This document shows positions 45,188 to 57,013 of a stretch of 64,000 bases of DNA, piece by piece; the stretch's first letter is position 1; each line of letters opens with the position of its first letter. Origin of the DNA: Saussurea involucrata (Eukaryota; Streptophyta; Magnoliopsida; Asterales; Asteraceae); contig CM066327.1 in the NCBI GenBank assembly GCA_033807775.1, positions 74,034,795-74,098,794 on the forward strand, read 5' to 3'. The notes below the pieces were generated by a model. That model saw nothing but the letters and a program-made list of their open reading frames with translations, ran no database searches and had not been told where the DNA came from. The position numbers and the translations under genes were made by a program.

Positions 45188-47812
45188 TTAAGAATCACCC
45201 AAAAAGGGTTTGCAGGAAGAAGTATCTGAGGGTGTAGAGGAGGGTTTAGACATATTAACTTTCTCCTCGTGGATCTTGTCAACCTTCTCTTGGAGCTCAG
45301 CTTTGCTAATATGCTCTTTCATCATATCTGTCACCAAGGCAGACAGTTTAGATATGAGCCTTTGAAAGTATTCCTTTTCCTCCCAGATACTGATTCCGTT
45401 TGTTGTAATTGGAACACTCAATTTTGGATAATAACTCTTGCCTTTCCTTTTGAAAATTAATCCATTCCTGTTCAAATGACTCCTCTAGTTGAACTATTTT
45501 CTTTTCTAAAACAAGAGGTGGAACATAATGTTTAAACTCATCCTGTTCTTTCTTAGATTCAGTTGTTTGTGCCTTAACCTTAGCAGAGGATGCTTTAGTG
45601 TTGGCATTGGAGTAGCAGTCAAAGTATTCATTTGAAAGGTATTCGGGTTTCTTTTTATCATAAAGTAAGTTCTTTTTCTTGTAAGATGAATTTAGAGTTT
45701 CGTATGCAAAAGGAAATTGCATTTTAACAGTGTTTTTGTCTTTTTAGTTCCTCCAGTTCCTTATCCAATTCATCAAGTGGCTCAGTCCATCTGATTTTTT
45801 ATTGAGGATATGTGTTATCAAGACCTAGGAAGTTGAATTCATATAAAGTAGGCACCTCAGATAAGATTCTTTTCAAATAGTGAGGGTTGTCATACCCTAT
45901 TCCCCATTCAGCATTAAAATACTTAAAATCTTTTGGTTTGTTCATATGGATCTTTTGGTCACATTTGTAAAACTTTAGTTCTAGATCCTTTATTTTCTCA
46001 AGAAGTTCTTTATTTTCAATTTGAATCTAGGAACATTGATAGATGGTCTCAGTTCCCTCGTATTCAGACTTGTGAGCTTTTTAGATAGTTTAGATAGTTT
46101 GGTCTTTAAAACTTCAAACTCTTTAGAAATTACATTGCACTTTACCTTTAAATTTTCAATTATGCATAAGTGACCAGCATTTTCTATCCTTCGTTTGTCA
46201 ATGACCTCGTGTTGAACGTCTACCTTATCAGTTAAGTCGTAAACTAGAAGTGACTTTTCTTTAATGGTTAGCTTATAGGAATCTAATTTTTTCACAGTAA
46301 AATGCATCTGATCGTATAAGGCTTGATAAATAGGAGCACATACCTAAAAAGATTCTACAAGTATGGATGAGTTGCAATCGTCGTTATCTGAGTCGGACTG
46401 CTTGGTGTGATTGCTCATAAAACACATATGGGCGTCAACATCTTCTTGATCTTCCTCATCCAACTGGTTCAGTCAGTGATCATCCTCGGCCATCAGTGCT
46501 TTCCAGCTTCTTTCTGCTTGGCCAGCACATCTTGTTTTTTTTTTTGGTAAACCACAAGGGTTGTGGCATACTGGTTAAGGCTCTGGAAGATGTGGTGAAA
46601 TATCCCATCTACCCAGGGTTCGAAGACATACACAACTTGTGGCCACTGAGGTTTAATCAGGGCTGATGTCTTACAGTCATAGTTTGCCAAGGGATTAGTC
46701 TAGGCATAGTCTAGGACACTCTTCCAAAAAAAACATCTTGTGTTTGTAGTACTCAGAGTTACGTACTACTGCCTTTCTGCAATCTTTTGCGAAATGACCT
46801 AATCTGCCACAGTTGTAGCATTTCACTGGCTGGTCCTTCTCTTTCTCGTCAGACTTTCTGTTAGATCGCTTACTATCCTCATATCTCTTTCTTTGGGTAA
46901 TCAAGACGTTTGTTCTGGGTAGTCGAATACCTTTGATTGCTTGATGATGGCTTCTTGAAGAACTTCTTTTTTCTAGAATGCCTTTGCCAGAAAAACCATC
47001 GCCTTCATGATGTCTTTTAGTTCAGTAGCAGACTCACTTTCATCTTCCTCCTCAGGTTCAGACTCTCTCTTCACTTGGTCTCTCCTGGAGTTGTGGATGG
47101 ATTGTTTCCCTCGTTTGTTGGAAACAAGTGCCAATGGATCGATTGCTGGTTTCTCAACTGGCTTCTGTTCGCCCAAAATGTCCAACACTTCATCCTCATC
47201 TTGCATGAGCATTTCATAAAGTCCGTTGATGGGGATGTTTTCCAGGATATGATTGTGACGGATGTGAGAGGCAAAAGTCTTCCACGCAGGTTGGAGGTTG
47301 TTCATAAACTTTATGTTATTCTCGGTATTGGTCATCGAGATGTTCTTCTCGTGAAGATTATTCAGGAGCATGCAGAACCGTTCGTAGGTTTCAGTCAACG
47401 TCTCTCATTTTCTCTGCTAGAAGCTGTTGTAGCGGGTGATGCAGCTATTGATCTTCAGTTGATATCCTATCTTGTTGCCCATCAACATTCGTGCAACTTG
47501 ATCCCACATGCCTTTGGCAGTTCCCTTATGACTGTCTATTGCGGTATAGATGTCATTTGGTAAGCTATGAAAGAGGTAGGTTTTTGCAAGCTTGTCGCCA
47601 TCGAACCTTTTCTTCTCATCCTCTGTCATTTGCGCATACGTCTTTGGCGCCCGAGTTGCTGCAGCACCACTGGATTGAGCTGGAACATCCATCATTGGGG
47701 TAGGCTGAGGTCCTTCTTTCAAGGACTGCAGAATCTGGGGATAAAGGTCCTTGGACTCTATGATGTTCATGAAGCAATCGTGCCATTGAGCGTATTCTCC
47801 TCGGTAGAGCAC
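45188..47812 (-). pseudogene. gag: copia gag of second element, interrupted by a SINE
   Basis: The 5' end (LYRGEYAQWHDCFMNII) lacks a clear ATG. Two stops (47417-47419 and 47405-47407) separate it from TETYERFCMLLNNL, which is in the same frame. A frameshift precedes the zinc knuckle CYNCGRLGHFAKDC (about 46790-46840). A SINE insertion (46536-46732) then splits the region encoding EYYKHKM from the one encoding LAKQKEAGK. Beyond it, 46526-45188 keeps fragments of a long Lys/Glu-rich coiled-coil tail (46307-45990; 45722-45188), as in the first copia gag. Confidence 0.8.
46536..46732 (+). mobile_element. tRNA-derived SINE, about 197 bp, 9-bp TSD
   Basis: A pol III A-box-like TGGCATACTGGTTAAGGC (46573-46590) is followed by a B-box-like GGGTTCGAAGAC about 26 bp downstream of its end. 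It lies between ACATCTTGT repeats (46527-46535 and 46733-46741) that duplicate gag coding sequence, and it ends in a short A run. A T run at its left edge is unexplained. Orientation follows the boxes. Confidence 0.82.
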
Positions 47813-48055
47813 AGGTGGCTTGGATTATGATCCTATCGCTAAAGTGTCTCTAGTAATCATCTTAATTGCACTAAGGTGATCGTGAGACAGTTGGATTATG
47901 ATTCAAGGTAGTGTCTCAACGCAAGGAACTACAAGTGAGTGTCCTAACGCAAAGTCTAAAAGTGTAGTAACGAGTAAAATAGAGGGAAAACAGATTCAAA
48001 TAAAAGCTGAAAACAGAAAAAAAATAAAAAGATTACTTGATGTAAGAATTCGAAT

Positions 48056-48360
48056 AGGAATCCGGATGAGTGTCCGAATAGGTTAAATCCAGATAGAAAT
48101 CCGGATGGGTGAGGTTTCTGGAAAACAATCCGAATGAAAGTTTCCGGGTAGGAATCCGGGTGTGAGATCCGGAAAATGCAAGAGTCCGGATGGAGTTTCC
48201 GGATATGAGTAATCGGACACTTAATCGGACAGTGTTGATCCGGATACAGTTTCCGGATAGGGGTAATCGGACACTTAATCGGACAGATGGGAATTCGGTT
48301 GTAATTCTGCTCGGATAGCTTAGGTATCCGGATGTAATTGTATCCGTATTGAGTGAAAAG
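48056..48360 (-). repeat. CCGG-rich short repeat array in gag leader
   Basis: ATCCGGATG, TTTCCGGATA and AATCCGGGTG variants lie between the PBS and gag of the second copia element; the motif family is the one at 39400-40165. Confidence 0.85.
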
Positions 48361-48778
48361 AACTTACCTGGATAGCCGAAGAACACGGTCCGGATAGCGA
48401 TTAATATGGATCTGAGGCAGAAAACTCTTGAAGATTTTGGTTCCAGAAGATTGTGAACCAGAAAGAGACACAAAAACACAAAAACCTAACTCTATTTTGA
48501 ACCAAAAATCAACCTTTTTAATGAGAAATAACTCGAATTCGACACAGACAAAAACAAAAACAAAAACAAAAAAAATCGATTTTTGACAATTAATGATTCA
48601 AACCTTTGAATTAGACTATGAAACTTTACCAAACTCGATTTAACACTTAAAGAGATGGAATAGAATGATTAGAATTCAACAACTTTGCCAAAATCACAAA
48701 ACTAAGAAAACTATGAACTTACAGCGTCGTTTTTCAGAAAACTTGAAGAATACCTTGAATCAATCCTTGTCTCTTTGC

Positions 48779-48790
48779 TCTGATACCAAT
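48779..48790 (-). other. Primer binding site of second copia element
   Basis: The plus strand GCTCTGATACCA spans roughly 48777-48788, giving TGGTATCAGAGC on the minus strand just inside the 5' LTR; boundaries are good to 1-2 bases. Confidence 0.85.
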
Positions 48791-49031
48791 TGTGGATCCC
48801 ATTAACAGTGCAATATCAATAATCAACCAATGAAACAATAGATTTTCCACAAAACCTGGTCATATGATTGTATTGAATAGAGAGTAAAAACGTGTTTAGC
48901 TTATAGAGGTGTATTGCTCTAACAAGATTGATTAACCCTAATCAGGGATTAGCTCTAAATTATTTATACCTCAAAGTGGTATTTAAAATATTAATCCCTC
49001 AACTTTAATACAATTGATTTAAACCCCAACA
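48791..49031 (-). repeat. 5' LTR of second copia element (241 bp)
   Basis: Plus strand TGTGGATCCC...AACCCCAACA, the same length as the left LTR. Confidence 0.92.
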
Positions 49032-49085
49032 CATTTAATGAAAAAGACAACTGTTTGCTTTTTGCCAATTCACGCGATGAACCAG
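49032..49085 (-). pseudogene. Upstream piece of the split old copia integrase
   Basis: The minus strand encodes RELAKSKQLSFSLN, which continues in frame into EKRPSHVLDLVHY at 35159 once the inserted element and its 5-bp duplication are disregarded. This fits the CxxCxLAKxKxxxF segment before the integrase core. Further right the match is lost. Confidence 0.6.
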
Positions 49086-50766
49086 AATTCCGTCCCGGAT
49101 TTCACTCAAGCGATAAACAAGAGAAATTGATTACCAACAACTTAGATCAAACTCTTCCAACACATCAATGTCTTTAGGGAACCCCAAAGAACTTTCACAT
49201 GACTAATCTGTTTACCCGCTCAAATAACTCGTTTGCTCCTACTAGAACAATCTTTCAAATCATAACACAAATACTAACAGATCATCACGTTTTCGCTGCG
49301 TAACTCTAATTAAACTCACAAAATACCCGATCTTCTTAATAATTTTTACCTGTGGTCTTTTAAACGCGTCTAAACTGGTCCCACAAACAATTGCAATTCT
49401 ATAAAACAAATAATTCTTAATAAGGTTTATACCACAATAAACATAAACTCCTAACTAACCATAAAAATCTTTCATTTCGATATCTTAACGCAAGATCATC
49501 CTTGCATTTTTTTTGCATAGATACAAAACCAAGAATCCCCTAATAATAAATACACTATTCTGAATATCAGCAAAACATCAAAATTTTCAGTCCCACAAAA
49601 TACTGCACCCTTAATACAACGGTAATCATCAAGTCACTAATACTAACCACTTTATTTGAACCTTGCAGGCAACATTCACAATTTTATTACGCAAGTAATC
49701 CATCACTTAAACCCGAGCAAAATCTTAAAACAAACATGATCGGAATTTCAGTTGAATCATCCATTAACTAAAACCCACGACTTTTCACCAAACACTACTT
49801 TATACCATTTTTACCAAGCCTCCTTAGAAACATAAAACATGCATTTCCAACATAAGATTTCCTAACAATCATATGCTTTAGATCAAACACCCGAATAGAT
49901 TAGCTAAACACCTTAACTATAAACTTACACCAACTCTTTTTCATACACTGTCAAAGAGTAAAATATACTCAACCAAAGATCATTTTATATCACCTGAAAT
50001 TTTCTCAATTTTATCAGACCCACTTATTCCGTCCTACCATTGTCTCATGCTAGCATAGCATATCGATGATGATCATACACTAATACTTAACCGCACTTGA
50101 AACAAGATCAATCACCAAAATTATATTTACACATTAATCACCAAAATTTGATAACCAATCAAAGACTTCCACGTCTATCATGGCATACCATACCATTCTC
50201 TCAAATATGCCACAAAATCCTCATGACATTCAAAAAGTGATAATTTCGTGACATCAAACAATACAATAAGCATCAAGTTCAAATAAAGTCTTATCGCGAT
50301 TTTATTTTCTCAAACTTAATTAAAATACAAGTCTTAAATGCTTCACCCATCCCAAGAAATATCACATTCGAGAGTCACACCGACATCCATCTTACAAAAT
50401 CAACACACCGCCATTCATAAACATAATGGCAAACCCGTTAATACATCAATTTCTTACATATATGGTTTAGTATAAAATGCCAAACACAAGTCTTAAACAT
50501 ATATATTACTTGAACTATTCCATAAAGGAAACTCATCAACATTAACTTCACATTACATAACCGACATAACTCCAACCAATCACAACACTAATAATATAAA
50601 TTTATTGTATTACTTAAGTTATCAACTCAAAGGAAAGTACTATGTAAACACCCATCTCCCTTAAACCACTTCTAACCAAGAAAATTCACAAACATTATTG
50701 ATAAAATCATCAAATACCACACGCAGCTTAATTCTAGGCTATCAGCAACCTAGTTCACGTAAACCA
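49086..50766. other. AT-rich decayed DNA, probably interior of the gypsy element to its right
   Basis: No ORF with a recognisable product. It follows the PBS of the LTR at 50782-53767, so it should be interior sequence of that element (minus). GGACGGAATTCT near 49090 (minus) resembles the sequence before the PPT of Tekay-type elements, a weak hint. Confidence 0.4.
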
Positions 50767-50767
50767 A

Positions 50768-50779
50768 GGCTCTAATACC
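50768..50779 (-). other. Primer binding site with one mismatch
   Basis: The minus strand reads TGGTATTAGAGC (usual TGGTATCAGAGC), two bases from the LTR end TTACA. Confidence 0.85.
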
Positions 50780-50781
50780 AT

Positions 50782-53767
50782 CTGTAACAATCCGGTTTCC
50801 AAAAATGACCTCGAAAACCATAAATCAACCACAATAATAGGAAACCATCCAAATAAACCTCGAAAAGGTACGAATAATACAATCTTTCCAGAATCACCTC
50901 AAGTACAACGACAAAAAGAATAATTCTAACCGCAACCAATCCGACAACGATCCTGTCACATAAATATTCCCAAAATCTCTACTGGTACACAATAACAGAA
51001 GTAAATAAATCCAATCAGAGATTTATATTCTTACCTATCTATAATCATCGAGCCTTTAACCAAAAACATAATTAACTCGACAATATTAATGAACTGATAA
51101 TTCTAGATAACCTTCACCATAATAGTAACCGCCTACCTTTATTCCCAAGCTAGCAATTCCAATATAAAATTCACCTGAAATGCATATTTTTAAAAACAAA
51201 ATAAGGATTAGACCATACGGTCTAGTGAATAAATCCTTGTTATTGAAATAATTCAATGAAATCACTTTACCATAATGTCATAAATCATTTAGTTATAAAG
51301 TAGGCTCTCAGACACTAAAAACCAATCAATCATAAGTTGGCACTGTAACACCATCAAAATTGGAAAGGAGAAACTAATTTACAAAAATTCAATAATACAT
51401 CAAATAACATTCTAGATTTAACCTCAACAATTAATAACCCAAGTCTTATGTAAAGACTAAACAAAAGTCTGGTGTTACTAAACCCATAAACAATTGCTAT
51501 CTCCAAATGTCTGGAAGACATGACCCAATAGTTACATCTTTCTTGTGCATCTAACTAACACTCAACTCTTCACAATGTCGCAAGTATCATTTCCGCAACA
51601 AGGAGCTGATACGCATGCCGAAAAATAAAAAGGGTTAAACTTAACGCCTAGTGAGTTCAAGAATTTTCATCGCTATATAAACAATAAAGCGAAAAGAATA
51701 TAATTTAAAACACCATTTCTATTATGCAAGGTATTTAGAATGAAAAGTGACATCTTTCCAAAAATCCCATCTTTAGTGATAAATTGTTTAAATAGAAATA
51801 TTCCGAAACATGTGACTAAGCTCAATACTCACCCGAAGCACAAATAGGATTAAAATCCACATACCAAAACATGGAAATAACCCCTTCGTTCAAAACCTTA
51901 ATATATGTTGAGGGATCCAATATCAAGGTCATGAATCTCAGTTACTTGTCTAACCCGATTAGCATTAAAGACACAGACATTACACTATCCAAAAAATTAT
52001 GTTTAGTAACGGCGGGGGAGACCCGTATCCATTGAGAGTGGCGGGAACGCATAAGTATGCAACTCGTACAACGTTAATTGCATGACAGTTCACAACATGA
52101 AGTCCAAGTGCCCCTACGACTTCTTATCAAGTTTCACCCAAAGAGTCGGTTGACCTTAATGTTTATTACCATGAATTTCACCAAAAGGCCCGGCACATTC
52201 GAGGATTACAACCATGGCATTGCCCCAAAATGGAGGAGGTCTAGTGCCTACCCACACGGTAGCACATGCAGACTCAACCCTCCTAGTGCCTACTTGAAAA
52301 GTTAAGGTCATGAAACATGGGTCCCAGAGTCCATGCCCGCAATATCCTATTGACCATCAATAAAAGATTGACTTACGTGTCTATGATCCAATGCAACACA
52401 TTCTAAATTACATGACTCCAAATGAATGACTAACGCACTCAAACATGTAATTCTCAAATAATATGCAATAAATGCAAAATAATGACCAAAGCTCTACATC
52501 AAGATATGAAAACTGGATAAATGTCCCCATGACCCAACTGAGTCAAAACCGAGCCAAAATGCTTAAAAATCAATTGACCATCAAATAAAGGTCCTCAAAC
52601 AATAAAACGCATTTAACCAGCGTTTATGCAAACACATATCTCAAAGATATGATTAACTCAAAAACTCATCATTGGTTGAGACAAACCATTTTCAGAATAA
52701 ATCATACCCTTATATTTCCAAAATGTCTCATAACACGATAACGTGCATTTTCCAAATGATTTATAAAACCAGATTCCCTAAAAATGCATAAATCATCAAA
52801 TATACCCCATTTGTACAATAAATCGCCTAAATAACACATTTTTGAGATTTACTCGTCAAAGTATCCAAAAATCCAAATATAGGCATTACATAAGGTTTAT
52901 CAACCCAAATTTACCGAATATGAAAACTTTGTCAAATACTCAACACATTGATAAATACCTAGAAAAACACATTATTACTTCAACATACACATTTTGGCAT
53001 GTACATAATTTCCCAAAGCAACTTGAACTCATCTTGCTAGATTTAGGATAAATCTTGGTTTTACTCCATAATTGTGAGTTTCCTTTGGTGAAGACATGAG
53101 ATCTCTTAGAAATCTCCCTAGATCATAGATATAATACTTCCACAAGGTATCCTTCACCATGCAAGTCACCAAAATCACACCAAAGTTAAAGAATGTAAGG
53201 AAGAGGATGAGAACATCAAACCTTAGCTTAAAATTATAGAGGTGAGGAGCTTAACACCACAAAATACTCTTATATCCTTTAATAAACTTCAATACTCATG
53301 ATATATCATTGAAGAGCTCTCAAAAAAGAAACCATAGCAAAAAGAATCACCAAAATCGGAGTTAGGATATAGGAGATATGGTGAAATGAAGAAAAATAGC
53401 CAAAAATCAGCTTTTTGTACAGATCTAGTGCCTCATGCGACTTTCCATGCGACCTAGGTTGCGGGGAAATTCGCCCGGATGCCCTAAAGTCGCCCGAATG
53501 AACCCAAATTCGCCCTAAAGCGTCCCCAAACAGTGCTCGCCCGGTTCTCTTCATTTTTCATGCTCGATCACTATTTTGGCCATAACTTCTTCGTTTCAGC
53601 TCCGATTTTGCTCTGGAAAGAACCGTTGGACTCGTATATGAATCTTTCATTCAACAAGACTATAAAATCTCGGATGAAAGCCCAAAATCCTCTTTCTTCT
53701 ATTTCTCCTAAAAGATCACTTTCTGTACTAACTTGAAATTATTCCTTCTTAAAATCAGGGTGTTACA
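50782..53767 (-). repeat. 5' LTR of a chromovirus-type gypsy element (2986 bp)
   Basis: On the minus strand it begins TGTAACACCCTG at 53767 and ends GATTGTTACA at 50782, next to the PBS. Length and ends suit a Tekay-type element. It contains TCGCCC-rich short repeats at 53420-53545, a candidate leader intron (51832-51175) and the palindrome TAGACCATACGGTCTA (51209-51224). No second LTR was found in the window. Confidence 0.8.
51175..51832 (-). other. Candidate leader intron in LTR
   Basis: Donor CGG|GTGAGTATT at 51832 and acceptor GCATTTCAG ending at 51175 (658 nt) on the minus strand. CTAAT at 51211-51207 lies about 35 nt upstream of the acceptor, within the palindrome. The layout is the same as at 4077-4498 and 11427-12011. 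Confidence 0.45.
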
Positions 53768-54030
53768 GGCACTCAAGCACAACATCCCTCCCAGTTACTA
53801 ACCACAACAGTCGACACAATTAAACGCACATACCCTGATAAGATTGCATTCAATATCGATTGTGGCTCACCACAGGAAACAAATTCGTGGGCACTATAAA
53901 TAACCCGTCTGCTCGGACCATCACAGTCCTAACACACCCGACTTTTGCTGTGAAAGTCCCTTTTATACCAATAATCAATAATCACGTTACATGAATTATT
54001 AATAAAACATCTAACAAATAACATTTCATG
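53768..54030. other. Non-coding flank between two retroelement blocks
   Basis: No gene seen; probably the interrupted LTR or flank of a further gypsy element whose next part is the 222-bp repeat. Confidence 0.4.
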
Positions 54031-54252
54031 TTTATCAACTAAGGTCCAAACATATCAATAATATACGACATTGATATGTTCAATATTTGATAACATATGC
54101 ATTTCATTTGAAAATTGGTTAAAAACTAGAAAACTCACCTCGGGTCAGGTTATTCCATCCCGAGTCGTAACGGTTAATACACTCTCAAATCGAACACTTG
54201 AATTATCCGAATTAGAAAATGTGTTAAACTACTATAAATATCTCAAAATATA
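54031..54252 (-). repeat. 222-bp direct repeat, left copy
   Basis: It begins TTTATCAACTAAGGTCC and ends CTATAAATATCTCAAAAT. It is about 93 % identical to 61091-61313. It contains a GAG|GTGAGTTTT donor-like sequence (minus, 54138) like the other gypsy LTRs, so both copies may be pieces of one LTR. Confidence 0.85.
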
Positions 54253-54403
54253 GCTTAACTCCTATACCTAAATGTGAAACAGAACAAACACCTACAGACG
54301 TGTATTCTGGGTATACACCACTTTCAAAATATCTTTAAAATTCCCAACGGTGTTAGAAAAACCAAACCTTTTAAAGTACTTTTATAGACTTTTAGCTTAT
54401 CAA

Positions 54404-54421
54404 TCCCCGGCAACGGCGCCA
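54404..54421 (-). other. Athila-type primer binding site
   Basis: The minus strand reads TGGCGCCGTTGCCGGGGA, the PBS usual for Athila/Tat-type elements, four bases beyond the LTR end. Confidence 0.9.
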
Positions 54422-54427
54422 AAAACT

Positions 54428-56188
54428 TGATAGTGCTTAGAATACACCTACAAACGTGTGCTAATTAAACCTCAAAGCAAGTATACAATGAGATCTAATG
54501 TCGTCTTTCAAGTAATAAAGTGGTAAAGTACCAGTTATCATCCCACAGAGATTGGAGTTAAAAGTGCTTTAAGAGTACAATGAAAGATGTGATTTCAGAT
54601 CGCGATTATGAAGAATTACTTTGATTTATTGTTTGGTTGTTATCACAAATTTAACTTAACAAGAATATAAAAGAAGCAAGGGTGTAAGACTTGTGATGAT
54701 ATGTTAACCCAAATTCCAGCAGACCTAATGGTACATAAATGCTACAGCATGATGCTATAGGAATGATGCAACATGATGATGGCAATAATTAGTTCTATTA
54801 TCTATTTTAAGAAATGTTCCTCTCGGACTCTTCACCATCCCATTATTCCAGTAGCTATAAAAAATCTCATCTCTGAGCAGAGTTTGAACTAATGTAATGA
54901 TGGGAGTGGAGCTCTCAAAATATATGGAAAAACAAATTCTCTTTGTTAAAAATTACTCCCTCGATATAATCCCCATAACCCCTAAGTTGATATAATCCAT
55001 GTAGCTTGTCTCTAAGTCTACTCCATTTTAACCCTTTGAAAAAGTGAACAACTTATCAAGAATGAATCATTTTGAAAAGCACATGTAACAACTCTCATTG
55101 CAAGTAAGTCTCTCGATATTACCTACCATGTCATTCAAATTGACTTGCTATTCAATGGCTTATCCTTAAGTCCATGAAACTTTAACATTATCAAAGTGAT
55201 CAATTTGTTAAGAGGTTGTATTATCTTGATAAAACTTGGAATGGAATAATAAAACATCATTATTGCTACACAACATCTACTTTCTTTTGGTTAACATACT
55301 CACCCTTTATCTCACACCTAAGCTAAGATGATTAGCTACTCATTACAATAATAAAAGAAAGGGAAATGTAAATGACTTGAAATGTAAACATGATGTATGA
55401 ATGACTTTAAGTGTAAAAGACTATAAATAAATGACTTGAAATGGAAAGACAAGGAAATGTAAATTACTTGGAATGGAAAGACAAGGAAATGTAAATGACT
55501 TGAAATTAAATGACAAGAATTAAAGACAATAAAGTAAATGACATAAAAGTAAAGAGGAATGTAAGTGCATAAAGAGAAATGCTAGAAGTAGGAAGAATTG
55601 AAGGAGAAAATGAAGGAATAAAGTACTAAAGTTAAGGCCATTTAATTTAGAACATGGAGAGTAAAAGAAGCTGTTCCATGATCAGAACTTGGAATGATGC
55701 TTAGATACTAAGCTAAACCCTATATATAGTACACAAAAGAGGAGTAAAAAGTGTAACACTTAACCAAACCATTAGAAACGCAACTTAACTAACTTAACCG
55801 AATACTTAGAAAGTACTAATACTAGTTAGAAAGTACAAAAGCAAGTTTATACACAACTGAACATAATTGGACACAATATCCACTGGTTAATGCACAATGG
55901 GTAACAAAATAACTTTCCACATCAGCTTCCAAGTCATCTCCAAATCGGCTCCAGCAGATCAGTGTTGTGGGATTGCTGCAGCATGACCTGTGTTCAACAA
56001 GGATTATCCAAAAATACCAAGATTAGCCTTCTATATTTATAGAAACAAGTAAATCACAATCCTTAGCTCCAAAACTAAATAAAGGGAAAGTAATATAGAA
56101 AATGACTCAAATTGGGATATGGAAGTGAAAAATCCTATCTAAAAGATCAATAAAAAGTGCTTAAGTACTCAAAAGTAAGTACTTATCA
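54428..56188 (-). repeat. Athila-like LTR (1761 bp)
   Basis: The minus strand runs TGATAAGTACTTAC...AGCACTATCA. The PPT (AGTTTGGGGTGG, minus) is at 56189-56201. It has TGACTTGAAATG-type short repeats at 55370-55510 (plus) and a TTGCTGCAGCAT motif at 55973, 204 bp from the LTR start. The last three bases at each end are inverted (TGA/TCA). Confidence 0.85.
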
Positions 56189-57013
56189 CCACCCCAAACT
56201 AAGAACTTTGCTTGTCCCCAAGCAGTAAAACGGCAAAAGAAAAGGACTTAATTTTGAAGATTCTGGCAAGAGGATGGCATTAAGTGCACATCATGAGTTT
56301 GAATGTGTCAAAGATACATAGCATTGCCTTTTATAAATCCAAAGTGACCAAAATCTCATTCTAACTGTTACCATGAACCATAAGCTAGCATCACATTCTT
56401 TTTGTTATGACCAAACACATTCTACATCACAAATCACTAATGGCAATAAGTGTATGTGTTTTCTCTCAGTGGCCTATTTTTTCCTCACTTTGCCTTTTCT
56501 CACCCCATGTATCAACATTGTTTTTTTCAAAATTTGGCACTTTTTGTTGATGCACACACCTGCCCCTATGGGGAATTTTTTGTGTTTCAGCCACTTTTCT
56601 TGGCATTTTCTGAGTGTATTGAGCTTTGCTCTTGTTGCAATTTTTAGGAACCCCCACCCCAAACTACGAATTTTACAGTGTCCTCATTGTATTGGAGGAA
56701 AGGATGCTTTGACATTTGGCTTTAAGTGGCTAAAAATGTGAAAAAGGAACAAAGGCCTAGATCATTTTTGTGATATGTGGAGAATATGGACCAATTTGTG
56801 TCCCAAGGAATTTGTAAAGCTAGTTCTAGCATGTATCACTCCTAAAATGAGATTAGACTTATGGAATTATTCAAGCTATGCAAGTAAATCAACATTATCT
56901 AATCATGATCTTAATGCAATTAAAATGGACCTAAAAATTGTAAAAACTAATCCCAGACTCAAGAAAGTAAAACAAGCAAAAAATGGATCTAAAGGGTATG
57001 ATTTAAACCTATC

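Larger units (their letters stand above)
35160..49031 (-). mobile_element. Second Ty1/copia element with env-like region, 13.9 kb
   Basis: The 241-bp LTRs (35160-35400 and 48791-49031) differ at about 16 positions. The flanks CATTC (35155-35159) and CATTT (49032-49036) look like a TSD with one later change. The minus order is 5' LTR, PBS, CCGG-rich leader, gag, protease, integrase, RT, RNase H, PPT-like repeats, a second CCGG-rich stretch, env-like region, PPT (AGGGGGAGAT) and 3' LTR. It is older than the first copia (about 7 % LTR divergence by eye) and every gene is broken. Confidence 0.9.

Noticed and set aside
46560..46640. Possible tRNA gene (A and B boxes)
   Set aside because: It does not form a complete cloverleaf and lies in a TSD-bounded SINE.
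56373..56741. 122-codon plus-strand ORF with hydrophobic stretches
   Set aside because: It lies in the non-coding region between the Athila env-like ORF and its 3' LTR; hydrophobicity comes from T-rich sequence, and I see no conserved motif.
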